Made by a program: the position numbers and the translations under genes. Below, piece by piece: positions 47,539 through 55,679 of a stretch of 64,000 bases of DNA. The notes under the pieces were generated by a model, which saw only the letters and a list, made by a program, of their open reading frames with translations, ran no database searches and was not told the DNA's origin. Within the stretch, counting starts at the first letter, position 1; each line of letters begins with the position of its first letter. Source of the DNA: Selenomonas sp. (GTDB taxonomy: Bacteria; Bacillota; Negativicutes; Selenomonadales; Selenomonadaceae); NCBI GenBank assembly GCA_022773585.1, contig JALEZZ010000057.1:38843-102842 (forward strand), read 5' to 3'.

Positions 47539-47570
47539 CAGGTGCGCAGATGCGTGCCTGTTCTTTTTTT
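47539..47570 (+). terminator. Terminator of the rha operon
   Basis: A 9-bp stem CAGGTGCGC / GCGTGCCTG (two G-U) with loop AGAT is followed by TTCTTTTTTT. Confidence 0.85.
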
Positions 47571-47668
47571 GAAAAATTTCATTTTTCGCTTAAGATTTTT
47601 CGATTTCATCCGATATAAAGGATGAGAAGGAAAATGGATGTGTGGCAATGGCCAAGGAGGCAGAGAAC

Positions 47669-48715
47669 ATGTTCGAGGGAATCGGAAAAATCGGCGACTA
47701 TGTCCAGCGCAAGGAGCTCAAAGTCGAGGCGAAGTATCGGCTGAAGACCGGGCAGGACATGAAGAAGCAGATCCAGAAGCAGGTGGCCGACGACATCTGG
47801 CGGCAGATGACGACGAAGGTCAGCAAGAAGACAGACGAGGCGCGCATCGCTGGCATCAAGCAGAAGCTCCGCAGCGGCAAGGAGCTCTCGGCTTCGGAGA
47901 TGAAATATCTCAAGGAGACCGACGAAGATCTCTACACGAAGGCGAAGAAGGCGCAGGAAGCGCGCGACGAGCTGCGCAGTGCTCTGAAGCGCGCGAAGAC
48001 GAAGAATGAAGCCCGCATGGCGCTCGTGCAGGCGCAGGCAAAAGTCTCGACGGAAGCGATGCTTGAAGCAAAGAACGGCAGCGGGGCAGGCATGAGTGCG
48101 GCAGTCGGCATGGGCGGCGCAGCAGCGGCAGCAGGCTCCACAGGAGATGCAGCGAGCGTCGCAGAGCCTGGCGGCGACGCGACGGGCGCGGCTGCGATGG
48201 ATACCGGCGTGGATGCCGACGTCGCAGGCAGCGATGCTTCAGCGGCCGAACCCTCGGCAGATGGAACGCAGGCGGACGGGGCGGAGGCTTCCAATGGAAC
48301 GACGGGCGAAGCTGGCGGAACGGTGGAGCATGGAACGGCAGAAACGTCAAGTGAAGACAGAAATGCATCTGGCGATGAAAAAGATGAAGCCGCAGGAAAG
48401 ACCATCGAGAACCGCCAGCAGACACTCAAAAATCTCGAAAATGGCGGCGGCAGCAGCAAGATGGATTTCGATACGAAGTTCATCTATCAGATGCGCGCCT
48501 TGCAGGATGAATGGAACCGCTTTTCCAAAGACAAGTCGTATCAGGAACTCCCCGAAGATGATTTCGAGGCCATGCAGGAGCCGAAAAAACGCAAGCATGC
48601 GTATGAACCGAAGCGCAGGAACGACGTGCTGGCGGCCAGTGATGCCTACGATACGGCGGCGAATCTCCTGCTTTCAAAGGTCGAGGCCGAAGGCACGACG
48701 ACGGTTGAGAAATGA
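47669..48715 (+). CDS. Protein of unknown function with low-complexity Ala/Gly/Asp-rich middle
   Basis: A 348-residue protein with no recognised family. Residues 1-135 are highly charged and probably helical (KKQIQKQVADDIWRQM, RSALKRAKTKNEARMALVQA). Residues 136-255 are low-complexity, rich in Ala, Gly, Ser, Asp and Thr. Residues 256-348 return to charged sequence with KMDFDTKFIYQMRALQDEWN and KKRKHAYEPKRRNDVLAASD. No signal peptide or membrane segment. ATG 47669 follows AAGGAGG by 8 bases; GTG 47642 and ATG 47648 precede that site. It stands alone between the rha terminator and the TPP riboswitch. Confidence 0.75.
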   Translation: MFEGIGKIGDYVQRKELKVEAKYRLKTGQDMKKQIQKQVADDIWRQMTTKVSKKTDEARIAGIKQKLRSGKELSASEMKYLKETDEDLYTKAKKAQEARDELRSALKRAKTKNEARMALVQAQAKVSTEAMLEAKNGSGAGMSAAVGMGGAAAAAGSTGDAASVAEPGGDATGAAAMDTGVDADVAGSDASAAEPSADGTQADGAEASNGTTGEAGGTVEHGTAETSSEDRNASGDEKDEAAGKTIENRQQTLKNLENGGGSSKMDFDTKFIYQMRALQDEWNRFSKDKSYQELPEDDFEAMQEPKKRKHAYEPKRRNDVLAASDAYDTAANLLLSKVEAEGTTTVEK

Positions 48716-48718
48716 GCA

Positions 48719-48747
48719 TTGATTTTCGTGCGTTTTCGCTTTATAAT
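48719..48747 (+). promoter_or_regulatory. Promoter of the thi operon
   Basis: TTGATT (48719-48724) and TATAAT (48742-48747) are exactly 17 bases apart, just ahead of the TPP riboswitch. Confidence 0.85.
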
Positions 48748-48764
48748 GGAAAAGACAACTGAAC

Positions 48765-48874
48765 AAGGGGAGCTTGCAGAGATTTCCTTGATTTCTCCGA
48801 GCAGGCTGAGAGGGCAGTGGAACTGCCGACCCGAGAACCTGATTTGGATAATGCCAACGTAGGGAGAGCTTTTG
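48765..48874 (+). promoter_or_regulatory. TPP (thi-box) riboswitch
   Basis: The thi-box is readable in order: AGGGGAGCTT, then CAGGCTGAGAGGGCAG, the CCGACCCGAGAACCTGATTTGG segment split across 48827-48846, and ATAATGCCAACGTAGGGAG. Edges are approximate. Bound thiamine pyrophosphate would favour the terminator that follows 14 bases later and shut off the thi genes. Confidence 0.96.
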
Positions 48875-48887
48875 AAAAGCGATGTCG

Positions 48888-48919
48888 AGGAGACCGTCCA
48901 AATGGGCGGTCTCCTTTTT
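48888..48919 (+). terminator. Terminator of the TPP riboswitch expression platform
   Basis: A 12-bp stem (AGGAGACCGTCC with its complement, one G-U) with loop AAAT is followed by T residues. It lies between the aptamer and thiS. Confidence 0.9.
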
Positions 48920-48941
48920 ATGGAATTCGGAGGAGAGGCGA

Positions 48942-49139
48942 ATGGTCAAGGTCAATGGCGAACTGGTCGAAGCGGCAGGCAAGAACGTTGCTGCGTATCT
49001 CGCGGAAGCGGGCTATGACAGCCGTGCGGTTGCCGTGGAATACAATGAAGTGATTTTGCCGAAAGCAGATTATGAGAAGACGGTTCTCGCGGATGGGGAT
49101 GCCCTAGAGATTGTCTGCTTTATGGGCGGCGGAAGATAA
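48942..49139 (+). CDS. thiS: Sulfur carrier protein ThiS
   Basis: A 65-residue ubiquitin-fold sulfur carrier for the thiamine thiazole. [20 protein letters not shown] opens it and [12 protein letters not shown] ends it. The mature protein must end in Gly-Gly to form the thiocarboxylate; here an Arg follows three glycines, so trimming or use of a different end is needed. ATG 48942 after GGAGGAGAGG. First gene behind the TPP riboswitch. No thiF adenylyltransferase gene is in the operon. Confidence 0.92.
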   Translation: MVKVNGELVEAAGKNVAAYLAEAGYDSRAVAVEYNEVILPKADYEKTVLADGDALEIVCFMGGGR

Positions 49140-49152
49140 GGAGCGATTTTTG

Positions 49153-49938
49153 ATGGAAGAAAAGAAGCAGCAGGAAGATGTCTTGGAGCTTGGCGGTCAT
49201 ACATTTCACTCGCGGTTCATCCTCGGCTCGGGCAAGTATTCGCTCGCGCTGATCGAGGCGGCTGTGCGCGATGCGGGCGCGGAAATCGTGACGTGCGCCG
49301 TGCGCCGCGCGAATACGAAGGAGCATGAAAACATCCTCGATTACATCCCGAAGGGTGTGACGCTGCTGCCGAATACATCGGGCGCGCGGACGGCGGACGA
49401 GGCCGTGCGCATCGCGCATCTCGCGCGGGAGCTCGGCTGTGGCGATTTCGTCAAAATCGAAATCATGCGCGACACGAAGTATCTGCTGCCGGACAACGAG
49501 GCGACGATCCGCGCGACGGAAACGCTCGCAAAAGAAGGATTCGTCGTGCTGCCGTACATGTACCCCGACCTCAATGCAGCGCGTGACCTCGTCAATGCGG
49601 GCGCGGCGGCTGTCATGCCGCTTGCGGCGCCGATTGGTTCAAATAAGGGGCTTGTGACGAAAGAATTCATCCAGATTCTGATTGACGAAATCGACCTGCC
49701 CATCATCATCGATGCCGGCATCGGAAGTCCGGCGCAGGCATGTGAAGCGATGCAGATGGGGGCGGCGGCTATCATGGCGAACACGGCGCTTGCGACGGCA
49801 GGCGATCTGCCGCTCATGGCGTCAGCGTTCAAAGATGCGATTGCGGCGGGGCGCAAGGCGTACCGCGCCGGCCTCGGCCGCGTGCTGACGCGCGGCGCGG
49901 CGGCGTCTGACCCATTGACAGGGTTCCTGCGGGATTGA
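49153..49938 (+). CDS. thiG: Thiazole synthase
   Basis: A 261-residue TIM-barrel enzyme that builds the thiazole ring from deoxyxylulose phosphate, dehydroglycine and ThiS thiocarboxylate. [19 protein letters not shown] near the N-terminus, the [20 protein letters not shown] segment, and VIPEE-like [18 protein letters not shown] and [20 protein letters not shown] are conserved. ATG 49153 is chosen after AAGGAGCG at the thiS stop. Confidence 0.95.
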   Translation: MEEKKQQEDVLELGGHTFHSRFILGSGKYSLALIEAAVRDAGAEIVTCAVRRANTKEHENILDYIPKGVTLLPNTSGARTADEAVRIAHLARELGCGDFVKIEIMRDTKYLLPDNEATIRATETLAKEGFVVLPYMYPDLNAARDLVNAGAAAVMPLAAPIGSNKGLVTKEFIQILIDEIDLPIIIDAGIGSPAQACEAMQMGAAAIMANTALATAGDLPLMASAFKDAIAAGRKAYRAGLGRVLTRGAAASDPLTGFLRD

Positions 49939-49951
49939 GGAGGCGAGCGAG

Positions 49952-51208
49952 ATGGAAAAAGAAAATCACTTCTTCATTGACTCGGACAAGCTCAGCGCCA
50001 AGGCTCTTGAAAAGAAGCATCGTCTCGAAAATGACCCGTCCTGCCGCAAAGACCCGATGGAATATTTTCCCGACATGGAGCAGATCACGTCGGACGTGCG
50101 CGGGCGCGTGATGACCGCGATGCATGCGTATGCGCCGGAACAGTATACGGCCATCGACGTGCGGCGCGCGCTCGATCATGAGCGCGTGACGATTGAGGAT
50201 TTCAAGGCACTGCTTTCACCCGCCGCGAAGCCGTTCCTCGAAGAGATGGCCGAGCGTGCCCAGCGCGAGACGAGCCGTCATTTCGGCAACACGGTCTATC
50301 TTTTTACGCCGCTCTACATCGCGAACTATTGCGAGAATTACTGTGTTTACTGCGGCTTCAACTGCTACAACGACATCCAGCGCCTCCAGCTTTCACATGA
50401 TGAAATCGCACACGAGATGAAGGTCATCGCTGACAGCGGCATGGAGGAAATCCTGATTCTGACAGGCGAGAGCAAGGCGAAGAGCAGCGTGGAGTACATC
50501 GGCGATGCCTGCAAGCTCGCGCGGAAATATTTCAAGAACGTCGGGCTCGAAGTCTATCCGATGAATGTGGCGGATTACAAATATCTGCACGAATGCGGCG
50601 CAGATTATGTGACGGTCTTCCAGGAGACGTATGATCTCAAGAAATATGAGACGCTGCATCTCCTCGGGCACAAGCGCGTCTGGCCGTATCGCTTCGAGGC
50701 GCAGGAGCGCGCACTCATGGGCGGCATGCGCGGCGTCGGCTTCTCGGCACTGCTCGGCCTTTCGGATTTCCGTCGCGATGCGCTCGCGACAGCGCTCCAT
50801 GTCTACTATCTCCAGCGCAAATATCCGCAGGCGGAGTTCTCGCTGTCGTGCCCGCGCCTGCGGCCAATTATCAACAACGAAAAGATCAACCCGCTCGACG
50901 TCGGCGAGCACGAGCTCTGCCAGATTCTCTGCGCCTACCGGCTGTTCCTGCCGTATGTCGGCATCACGGTTTCGTCACGTGAGAGCGCGACGTTCCGCAA
51001 CGGCATCGCAAAAATCTGTGCGACGAAGATTTCGGCCGGCGTCTCGACGGGCATCGGCGACCACGAGGAAAAATATACGGGCAAGCACGAAGAGAAGACT
51101 GGCGACGAGCAGTTCGAAATCTGCGATACGCGCAGCATCCGCTCGATGTATGGCGACATGGAGGGCGAGGGCTTGCAGCCTGTCCTCAACGACTATCTCT
51201 ATGTCTGA
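49952..51208 (+). CDS. thiH: 2-iminoacetate synthase (ThiH), radical SAM
   Basis: A 418-residue radical SAM enzyme that cleaves tyrosine to dehydroglycine and p-cresol for the thiazole. The Fe-S motif Cx3CxxC is seen in CENYCVYCGFNCYN near residue 129. LYIANYC precedes it and LTGESKAKSSVEYIG follows. A radical SAM thiazole route fits an anaerobe, since the aerobic ThiO oxidase is not used. GAGGAGGCGAG is the ribosome site. It overlaps thiE by 8 bases. Confidence 0.95.
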   Translation: MEKENHFFIDSDKLSAKALEKKHRLENDPSCRKDPMEYFPDMEQITSDVRGRVMTAMHAYAPEQYTAIDVRRALDHERVTIEDFKALLSPAAKPFLEEMAERAQRETSRHFGNTVYLFTPLYIANYCENYCVYCGFNCYNDIQRLQLSHDEIAHEMKVIADSGMEEILILTGESKAKSSVEYIGDACKLARKYFKNVGLEVYPMNVADYKYLHECGADYVTVFQETYDLKKYETLHLLGHKRVWPYRFEAQERALMGGMRGVGFSALLGLSDFRRDALATALHVYYLQRKYPQAEFSLSCPRLRPIINNEKINPLDVGEHELCQILCAYRLFLPYVGITVSSRESATFRNGIAKICATKISAGVSTGIGDHEEKYTGKHEEKTGDEQFEICDTRSIRSMYGDMEGEGLQPVLNDYLYV

Positions 51209-51878
51209 GCCGATGAAATCGAAGAAGAGTAGCGGGCTCGAAAATATCATCTGCGTGACGAACCGCCGGATTGCTGCCGAGGCGGCAGGCAGCAGCGATG
51301 CCGATGGCGACGAAGGACGGGCAGCATTCCTCGCGCAGCTGCGCCGCGTGGCAGCACAAAGGCCGAAAGCTGTCATCCTGCGGGAGAAAGACCTTGCAGA
51401 AGAGGAGTATCGCGCGCTCGCAAAAGACGTGCTTGCCATCTGCCATGCATCGCAGGTGCCCTGCATCCTGCACACATTCGTCGATGCAGCAGAAGAGCTC
51501 GGCGTTGACGGACTTCATCTGCCGCTGCCAGTTCTGCGCGCATGGTGTCGCCAGCATGGCGATGGTTCTGCGCTTCGCAGCAGATTTCGCGTGCTCGGTG
51601 CGTCCTGCCATTCCGTCGCCGATGTGCGCGAGGCAGCATCGCTCGGCTGCACGTATGTGACGGTCGGCCATATCTATGCGACAGCGTGCAAAAAAGGCCT
51701 GCCGCCGCGAGGCCTCGTCCTTTTGCGAGACTGCGCAGAGGCAAGCCCTGTGCCTGTTTATGCGATTGGCGGCATCACGCACGAGCGGATGCCGGAGGTG
51801 CTCGCGGCCGGCGCGAAAGGTGCCTGCGTCATGAGCGGACTCATGATGCGGGATTTTGCGAACTTCTGGCGAGCGTGA
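51201..51878 (+). CDS. thiE: Thiamine phosphate synthase family protein (ThiE/TenI-like)
   Basis: A 225-residue TIM-barrel protein. ENIICVTNRR near residue 12, AVILREKDLAEEEYRALA near 55, VDGLHLPLPVLRAW, LGASCHSVADVREAASLG, YVTVGHIYATACKKGLPPRG and PVYAIGGITHERMPEVL follow the ThiE pattern. ThiE joins the pyrimidine and thiazole moieties; TenI paralogues aromatise the thiazole, and I cannot fully exclude TenI. ATG 51201 overlaps the thiH end; ATG 51213 is an alternative and neither has a strong ribosome site. Its last 38 bases overlap the convergent phosphoesterase gene. Confidence 0.8.
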   Translation: MSEPMKSKKSSGLENIICVTNRRIAAEAAGSSDADGDEGRAAFLAQLRRVAAQRPKAVILREKDLAEEEYRALAKDVLAICHASQVPCILHTFVDAAEELGVDGLHLPLPVLRAWCRQHGDGSALRSRFRVLGASCHSVADVREAASLGCTYVTVGHIYATACKKGLPPRGLVLLRDCAEASPVPVYAIGGITHERMPEVLAAGAKGACVMSGLMMRDFANFWRA

Positions 51879-52893
51879 GCGTGTCGAGCAATGTGCCATC
51901 GGTTTCCCAGCCGCGCAGTGTCAGCTGCTCGGCAGTGACATCGAGCGTGACATAGCTTTCGGGATGGTCGTCAGGCGCGGCGGCGCGGTCGAACTTGTCG
52001 GGCGGGACGTAATAGTATTCGTTGCCCGCGCGGCCGCACATGACATAGGCGGGGCCCGTCACGGCGGGATGGAATGATTTGATGTGGCCGCGGTCGCGAT
52101 AGGCGTGCATGTGGCCCGTCAAGACGAGGTCGATGCCGAGCGCGTCGAAGTGCTGCATCAGAGCGCGGCCGACATCGCTGAAGCCCGCCGTCTGGCCGTC
52201 GGCCTGCGGTTCGTCGTAGGCGAGGATATCTTTATGCATGAGGACGATGTTCCAAGGACGTCGTCCTTTTTTTTGTGCCTTTTTCTGTGCTGCGAGATCG
52301 GCCTGCATCCATGCAATCTGCTCGGGCAGGATGCCGGGCAGCAGATCGTCGAGCTCGCCCCATTGCGTGTTGAGCACGAGGACATGTGCGGGGCCGTAGT
52401 CGAATGAATAATAGTAGCCGGGGAAGCGCGCACTGCCATTTTCCGGCACGGCGAAGCGCGAGAGGTAGCCCTCGGGCAGGCAGTTCAGCCAGTCCGTGCT
52501 GTAGCATTCGTGGTTGCCCATGACGGGGACGAAGACGGCAGAGCTCGCGCGGCTGTCCATGGCTTCCTGCCAGCTCGACCAGTGCCAGTCCGAAGCGCCG
52601 CAGTCGACGAGATCGCCGATGACCGTGAAGAAGTCGGGCACGCCATGACGGTCGAACGCCGCCGCGAACGTGTGTGCCCAGGCATCGTAGCTTTCGCCGC
52701 ACTGCGAGTCGCAGAATACGATGGCGCGGAAATGGCCGGCGTCGGCAGGCGCGTCGCCAGGCTGTATGACATGGAGCTCCGGCGCGCCTTCGGCCGCGCG
52801 CGCGACGGCGGGCGGCAGGACGCTGCCGAGGCCGAGACCGAGCAGGCATTTCCCGCAGAGCCTGAGGAAGGTCCGACGGCTGAAATCTTTCAT
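51841..52893 (-). CDS. Tat-exported calcineurin-like metallophosphoesterase
   Basis: A 350-residue exported phosphoesterase. The Tat signal FSRRTFLRLCGK is followed by a hydrophobic stretch ending near AVARA (residue 33). Metal motifs are seen as FCDSQCGE, VIGDLVDCG, VMGNHE, VLMHKD and LTGHMHAY, the order of the calcineurin/purple acid phosphatase superfamily; the first motif has DSQ where many members have DxH. Start ATG 52893 follows AAAGGAAATC; a longer frame back to 53172 crosses the promoter region and is rejected. The substrate is unknown. Its 3' end overlaps thiE. Confidence 0.88.
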   Translation of the reverse strand: MKDFSRRTFLRLCGKCLLGLGLGSVLPPAVARAAEGAPELHVIQPGDAPADAGHFRAIVFCDSQCGESYDAWAHTFAAAFDRHGVPDFFTVIGDLVDCGASDWHWSSWQEAMDSRASSAVFVPVMGNHECYSTDWLNCLPEGYLSRFAVPENGSARFPGYYYSFDYGPAHVLVLNTQWGELDDLLPGILPEQIAWMQADLAAQKKAQKKGRRPWNIVLMHKDILAYDEPQADGQTAGFSDVGRALMQHFDALGIDLVLTGHMHAYRDRGHIKSFHPAVTGPAYVMCGRAGNEYYYVPPDKFDRAAAPDDHPESYVTLDVTAEQLTLRGWETDGTLLDTLTLARSSQNPAS

Positions 52894-52931
52894 GATGATT
52901 TCCTTTCCATAGAAGAGAGGTCTTTTCGAAA

Positions 52932-52960
52932 AGTATAACACAGCGGCCCCGCCTCCGCAA
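52932..52960 (-). promoter_or_regulatory. Promoter of the metallophosphoesterase gene
   Basis: On the minus strand TTGCGG (52960-52955) and TATACT (52937-52932) are 17 bases apart, 39 bases before the start codon. Confidence 0.75.
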
Positions 52961-52965
52961 AAGTA

Positions 52966-52994
52966 TTGCATTCTATAAGGCCAGATGATACAAT
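52966..52994 (+). promoter_or_regulatory. Promoter of the RNase J gene
   Basis: TTGCAT (52966-52971) and TACAAT (52989-52994) are 17 bases apart. Its -35 is only five bases from the -35 of the divergent phosphoesterase promoter. The roughly 155-base leader that follows contains a hairpin with arms GCATATAC and GTATATGC at about 53050-53079. Confidence 0.75.
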
Positions 52995-53154
52995 ATACAG
53001 TAACGAATCGAACGGACGGGCAACATATTGCATTTTTGTTCCTTGGATCGCATATACCGGACGGATTTTGTATATGCTGTGATGAGGAAAGAGGGCGGAG
53101 AGCCCCTTTTTGTGCATGCAGCATAACTGTGTATACGGAAGAGGTGTCATTTTT

Positions 53155-54819
53155 TTGTCGAAAGGAAATCAAAAACTACAGATCATCCCGCTCGGCGGAC
53201 TTGGCGAGATCGGAAAGAATATGACGGTCATCCGCTACGAGGATGAGATTCTGCTCATCGACGCAGGCCTGATGTTCCCGGAAGAGGACATGCTCGGCAT
53301 CGACCTCGTCATCCCGGACATCACATATCTGCTCGAAAATCGGGACAAAATCAAGGCCATCGTGCTGACGCATGGCCACGAGGATCATATCGGCGGCCTG
53401 CCGTATGTCCTGAAGCAGATCAATGTGCCGGTCTATGGTACGCGCCTGACGCTCGGCATCCTCGAAGGCCGCCTCAAAGAAAACGGCGTTGATTCGAGCA
53501 TGCTGCATCCGGTCATGCAGGGCGACATCATCAACATCGGCTGCTTCAGCGTCGGTTTCATCCGCGTGAACCACTCGATTCCGGATGCGGTCGGTCTCTC
53601 CATCAAGACGCCGCTCGGCATGATCGTGCACACGGGCGACTTCAAGCTCGACTATACGCCGATTGATGGCAAGATGACGGACTTCCGTCGTTTCTCGGAG
53701 CTTGGCAACAAAGGCGTGCTCGTGATGATGGCCGACTCGACGAACTCGGAGCGCGAGGGCCATACGCCGAGCGAGCGCACGGTCGGCGCGGCATTCGACA
53801 AGGCGTTCCACAACTGCCGCAGCCGCATCATCGTCGCGACGTTCTCGTCGAACGTCCACCGCATCCAGCAGGTCGTTGATACGGCCGTGCGTTACAAGCG
53901 AAAAGTCGCCGTGCTCGGCCGCAGCATGGTCAATGTCGTCAACATTTCGCTCGAACTCGGCTATCTCACGGCACCGGAGGGCACGATTGTCGATATTGAC
54001 GAAATCGGCAACTATCCGATGAGCAAGGTCGTCATCATCACAACGGGCAGCCAGGGCGAGCCGATGTCGGCGCTCACGCGCATGTCGATGTCCGACCATC
54101 GAAAAGTCGGCATCGTGCCGGGCGATACAATTATCATTTCGGCAACGCCGATTCCGGGCAATGAGAAGCTCGTCACGAAGACCATTGACAATCTGCTGAA
54201 ACTCGGCGCAAATGTCATCTATGGACGCAACAAGGGCATCCACGTCTCGGGCCATGCGAGCCAGGAAGAGCTCAAGCTCATGCACAACCTCGTGCGCCCG
54301 AAGTTCTTCATCCCCGTGCATGGCGAGTACCATCACCTCGTGCAGCATGCAAAGATTGCGCGTGAGCTCGGCATGCCGAAAGACCACATCTTCATTGCCG
54401 AGAACGGCAGCGTGCTCGAGTTCACGAAGGACAAGGGCGCGATTGTCGGCAAGGTGCAGGCAGGCATGGTCATGGTCGACGGCCTCGGCGTCGGCGACGT
54501 CGGCAACATCGTGCTGCGTGACCGCCGCCAGCTCTCGCAGGACGGCATTCTCATCGTCGTCGTGACGATGGACCGCAAGACCTGCCGCGTTGTCTCGGGC
54601 CCGGACATCGTCTCGCGCGGCTTCGTTTATGTGCGCGAGTCGGAAGCGCTGATGGACGAGGCGAAAGCCCGCGTCGAGCAGGCACTCGAGAAATGCCAGG
54701 ACGAAAAGATCACGGAGTGGTCGACCATCAAGTCGAACGTCCGCGACGCCCTCGGCCGCTATCTCTTCGACAAGACGCGCCGCCGCCCGATGATTCTGCC
54801 AATTATCATGGAACTCTGA
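53155..54819 (+). CDS. rnj: Ribonuclease J
   Basis: A 554-residue RNase J, the metallo-beta-lactamase/beta-CASP nuclease with endo- and 5'-3' exonuclease activity in mRNA decay and rRNA maturation. LTHGHEDHIGGLPYVL holds the first zinc motif, VNHSIPDAVGL, VHTGDFKLDYTPIDG and ADSTNSEREGHTPSE follow, and the beta-CASP GHASQEELKLMHNLVRPKFF and IPVHGEYHHL are intact. TTG 53155 is chosen with GAGGTG upstream; the earlier ATG at 53110 lacks a ribosome site. A terminator follows. Confidence 0.95.
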   Translation: MSKGNQKLQIIPLGGLGEIGKNMTVIRYEDEILLIDAGLMFPEEDMLGIDLVIPDITYLLENRDKIKAIVLTHGHEDHIGGLPYVLKQINVPVYGTRLTLGILEGRLKENGVDSSMLHPVMQGDIINIGCFSVGFIRVNHSIPDAVGLSIKTPLGMIVHTGDFKLDYTPIDGKMTDFRRFSELGNKGVLVMMADSTNSEREGHTPSERTVGAAFDKAFHNCRSRIIVATFSSNVHRIQQVVDTAVRYKRKVAVLGRSMVNVVNISLELGYLTAPEGTIVDIDEIGNYPMSKVVIITTGSQGEPMSALTRMSMSDHRKVGIVPGDTIIISATPIPGNEKLVTKTIDNLLKLGANVIYGRNKGIHVSGHASQEELKLMHNLVRPKFFIPVHGEYHHLVQHAKIARELGMPKDHIFIAENGSVLEFTKDKGAIVGKVQAGMVMVDGLGVGDVGNIVLRDRRQLSQDGILIVVVTMDRKTCRVVSGPDIVSRGFVYVRESEALMDEAKARVEQALEKCQDEKITEWSTIKSNVRDALGRYLFDKTRRRPMILPIIMEL

Positions 54820-54833
54820 TGTAAGTCAATGAA

Positions 54834-54868
54834 AGCACATCGCTGTGATTTCCAGCGGTGTGCTTTTT
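54834..54868 (+). terminator. Terminator of rnj
   Basis: A 12-bp stem AGCACATCGCTG / CAGCGGTGTGCT (one G-U; 54834-54845 with 54853-54864) is followed by T residues. Confidence 0.9.
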
Positions 54869-54995
54869 CCCATTTTTTTCGCCCTCGACCGCAAGTGCTC
54901 CTCCTTACACGGCCACGCCGGTTTGGCACTATACGTTGTGCCGCTAATCCATCTGGTTCCTTTTGGAGCCCGTCATTGGCATCTTTATCGATGGC
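54869..54995. other. Intergenic stretch without a supported gene
   Basis: Nothing convincing is seen between the rnj terminator and the end of the coiled-coil gene. A plus-strand frame at 54963-55154 encodes a plausible-looking segment (IGIFIDGSDFIAEMRKKTNA) but has no ribosome site and may be a remnant. Confidence 0.4.
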
Positions 54996-55322
54996 TCAGA
55001 CTTCATCGCGGAGATGCGGAAGAAGACAAATGCACCAATAGATGCGAAATGGAGACTGATAAAACAGCCTCCATTGGTATCCGATATGGATGATAATAAT
55101 CAGGACTGCGCAACTCTCTTCCGGTTTGATGGAAGTAAGCACTTGTTCTGCTGAAAGGTTGTTCTCTTTCATATAGTCGAGAAGAGCGCCGTAATCATGC
55201 TCGTCCTTTTTCTGTTTCAGTACCTTGAGCTCTTCCTGCAGGCGGTCAAGCTCTGCTTTTTTCTTGGAAATTTTTTCTTCTAATTTTTCAATTTTCGCAG
55301 CATAATTTACGGATCTGGCCAT
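54996..55322 (-). CDS. Small coiled-coil protein of unknown function, possibly altered at its 3' end
   Basis: A 108-residue protein. Residues 8-43 (KIEKLEEKISKKKAELDRLQ and on) form a clear coiled coil, followed by YGALLDYMKENNLSAEQVLT. After about residue 70 the sequence becomes hydrophobic and odd (VLIIIIHIGYQWRLF), as if the original 3' end was replaced. Start ATG 55322 has GGAGGG 8 bases upstream, and a promoter-like TTGCTG-N17-GATAAT is present on this strand, flanked by an inverted repeat. Base composition is more AT-rich than the neighbours. No family is recognised. Confidence 0.6.
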   Translation of the reverse strand: MARSVNYAAKIEKLEEKISKKKAELDRLQEELKVLKQKKDEHDYGALLDYMKENNLSAEQVLTSIKPEESCAVLIIIIHIGYQWRLFYQSPFRIYWCICLLPHLRDEV

Positions 55323-55356
55323 ATCGTAATCCCTCCGATTATCGAATAAAAAAGGT

Positions 55357-55394
55357 GATTTTGTCGATTTATTATCGCACAAAATGACAAAATC
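55357..55394. promoter_or_regulatory. Perfect 9-bp inverted repeat over the promoter of the coiled-coil gene
   Basis: GATTTTGTC (55357-55365) and GACAAAATC (55386-55394) flank the minus-strand -10 (GATAAT). The 20-base spacing puts the arms about three helical turns apart, a normal operator layout. A related ATTTTGTCGA word occurs at 55634-55643, upstream of the ATPase gene. Confidence 0.6.
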
Positions 55395-55610
55395 AGCAAG
55401 CATTTGTTGTCGATCCTTCTGGACAGAAGAAGCAGCCAGGTATCTTTGCGGACAAAGAGGAGTTCAAGAATCCGACGTACAAATATCCGGATGTAGGAGC
55501 TGGTTCAGCCACCGCCTGTAGATGCTCAACAAACCCTTCGTGATATTTTCATGGACAAGGCCTTTTTGCAAATTAACTTTACAGACTCGATGAAAGTAGA
55601 AAGTTTATAA
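55388..55610 (+). pseudogene. Frameshifted remnant of an unidentified protein
   Basis: One frame reads QQAFVVDPSGQKKQPGIFAD and on to KNPTYKYPD (to about 55492). After a one-base shift near 55495 a second frame continues ELVQPPPVDAQQTLRDIFMD and ends at TAA 55608-55610 after DSMKVESL. There is no start codon or ribosome site. The two pieces look like the C-terminal part of one broken gene. No family is recognised. Confidence 0.4.
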
Positions 55611-55679
55611 AGCATGATTTTAAAAACTTGCAAATTTTGTCGAGCTTGTATATACTGAGAGAAAAGGGAGGTGAGCGCG

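Noticed and set aside
52894..53172. N-terminal extension of the phosphoesterase frame
   Set aside because: The extension crosses both promoters and lacks a ribosome site, and the Tat signal begins exactly at the chosen ATG 52893.
54963..55154. 63-codon plus-strand frame with a protein-like start
   Set aside because: It starts with TTG without a ribosome site and runs antisense to the coiled-coil gene. It may be a remnant, but the evidence is too thin to list as a gene.
55631..55650. Second inverted-repeat operator before the ATPase gene
   Set aside because: Only a half-site-like ATTTTGTCGA word is present; no matching arm was found close by.
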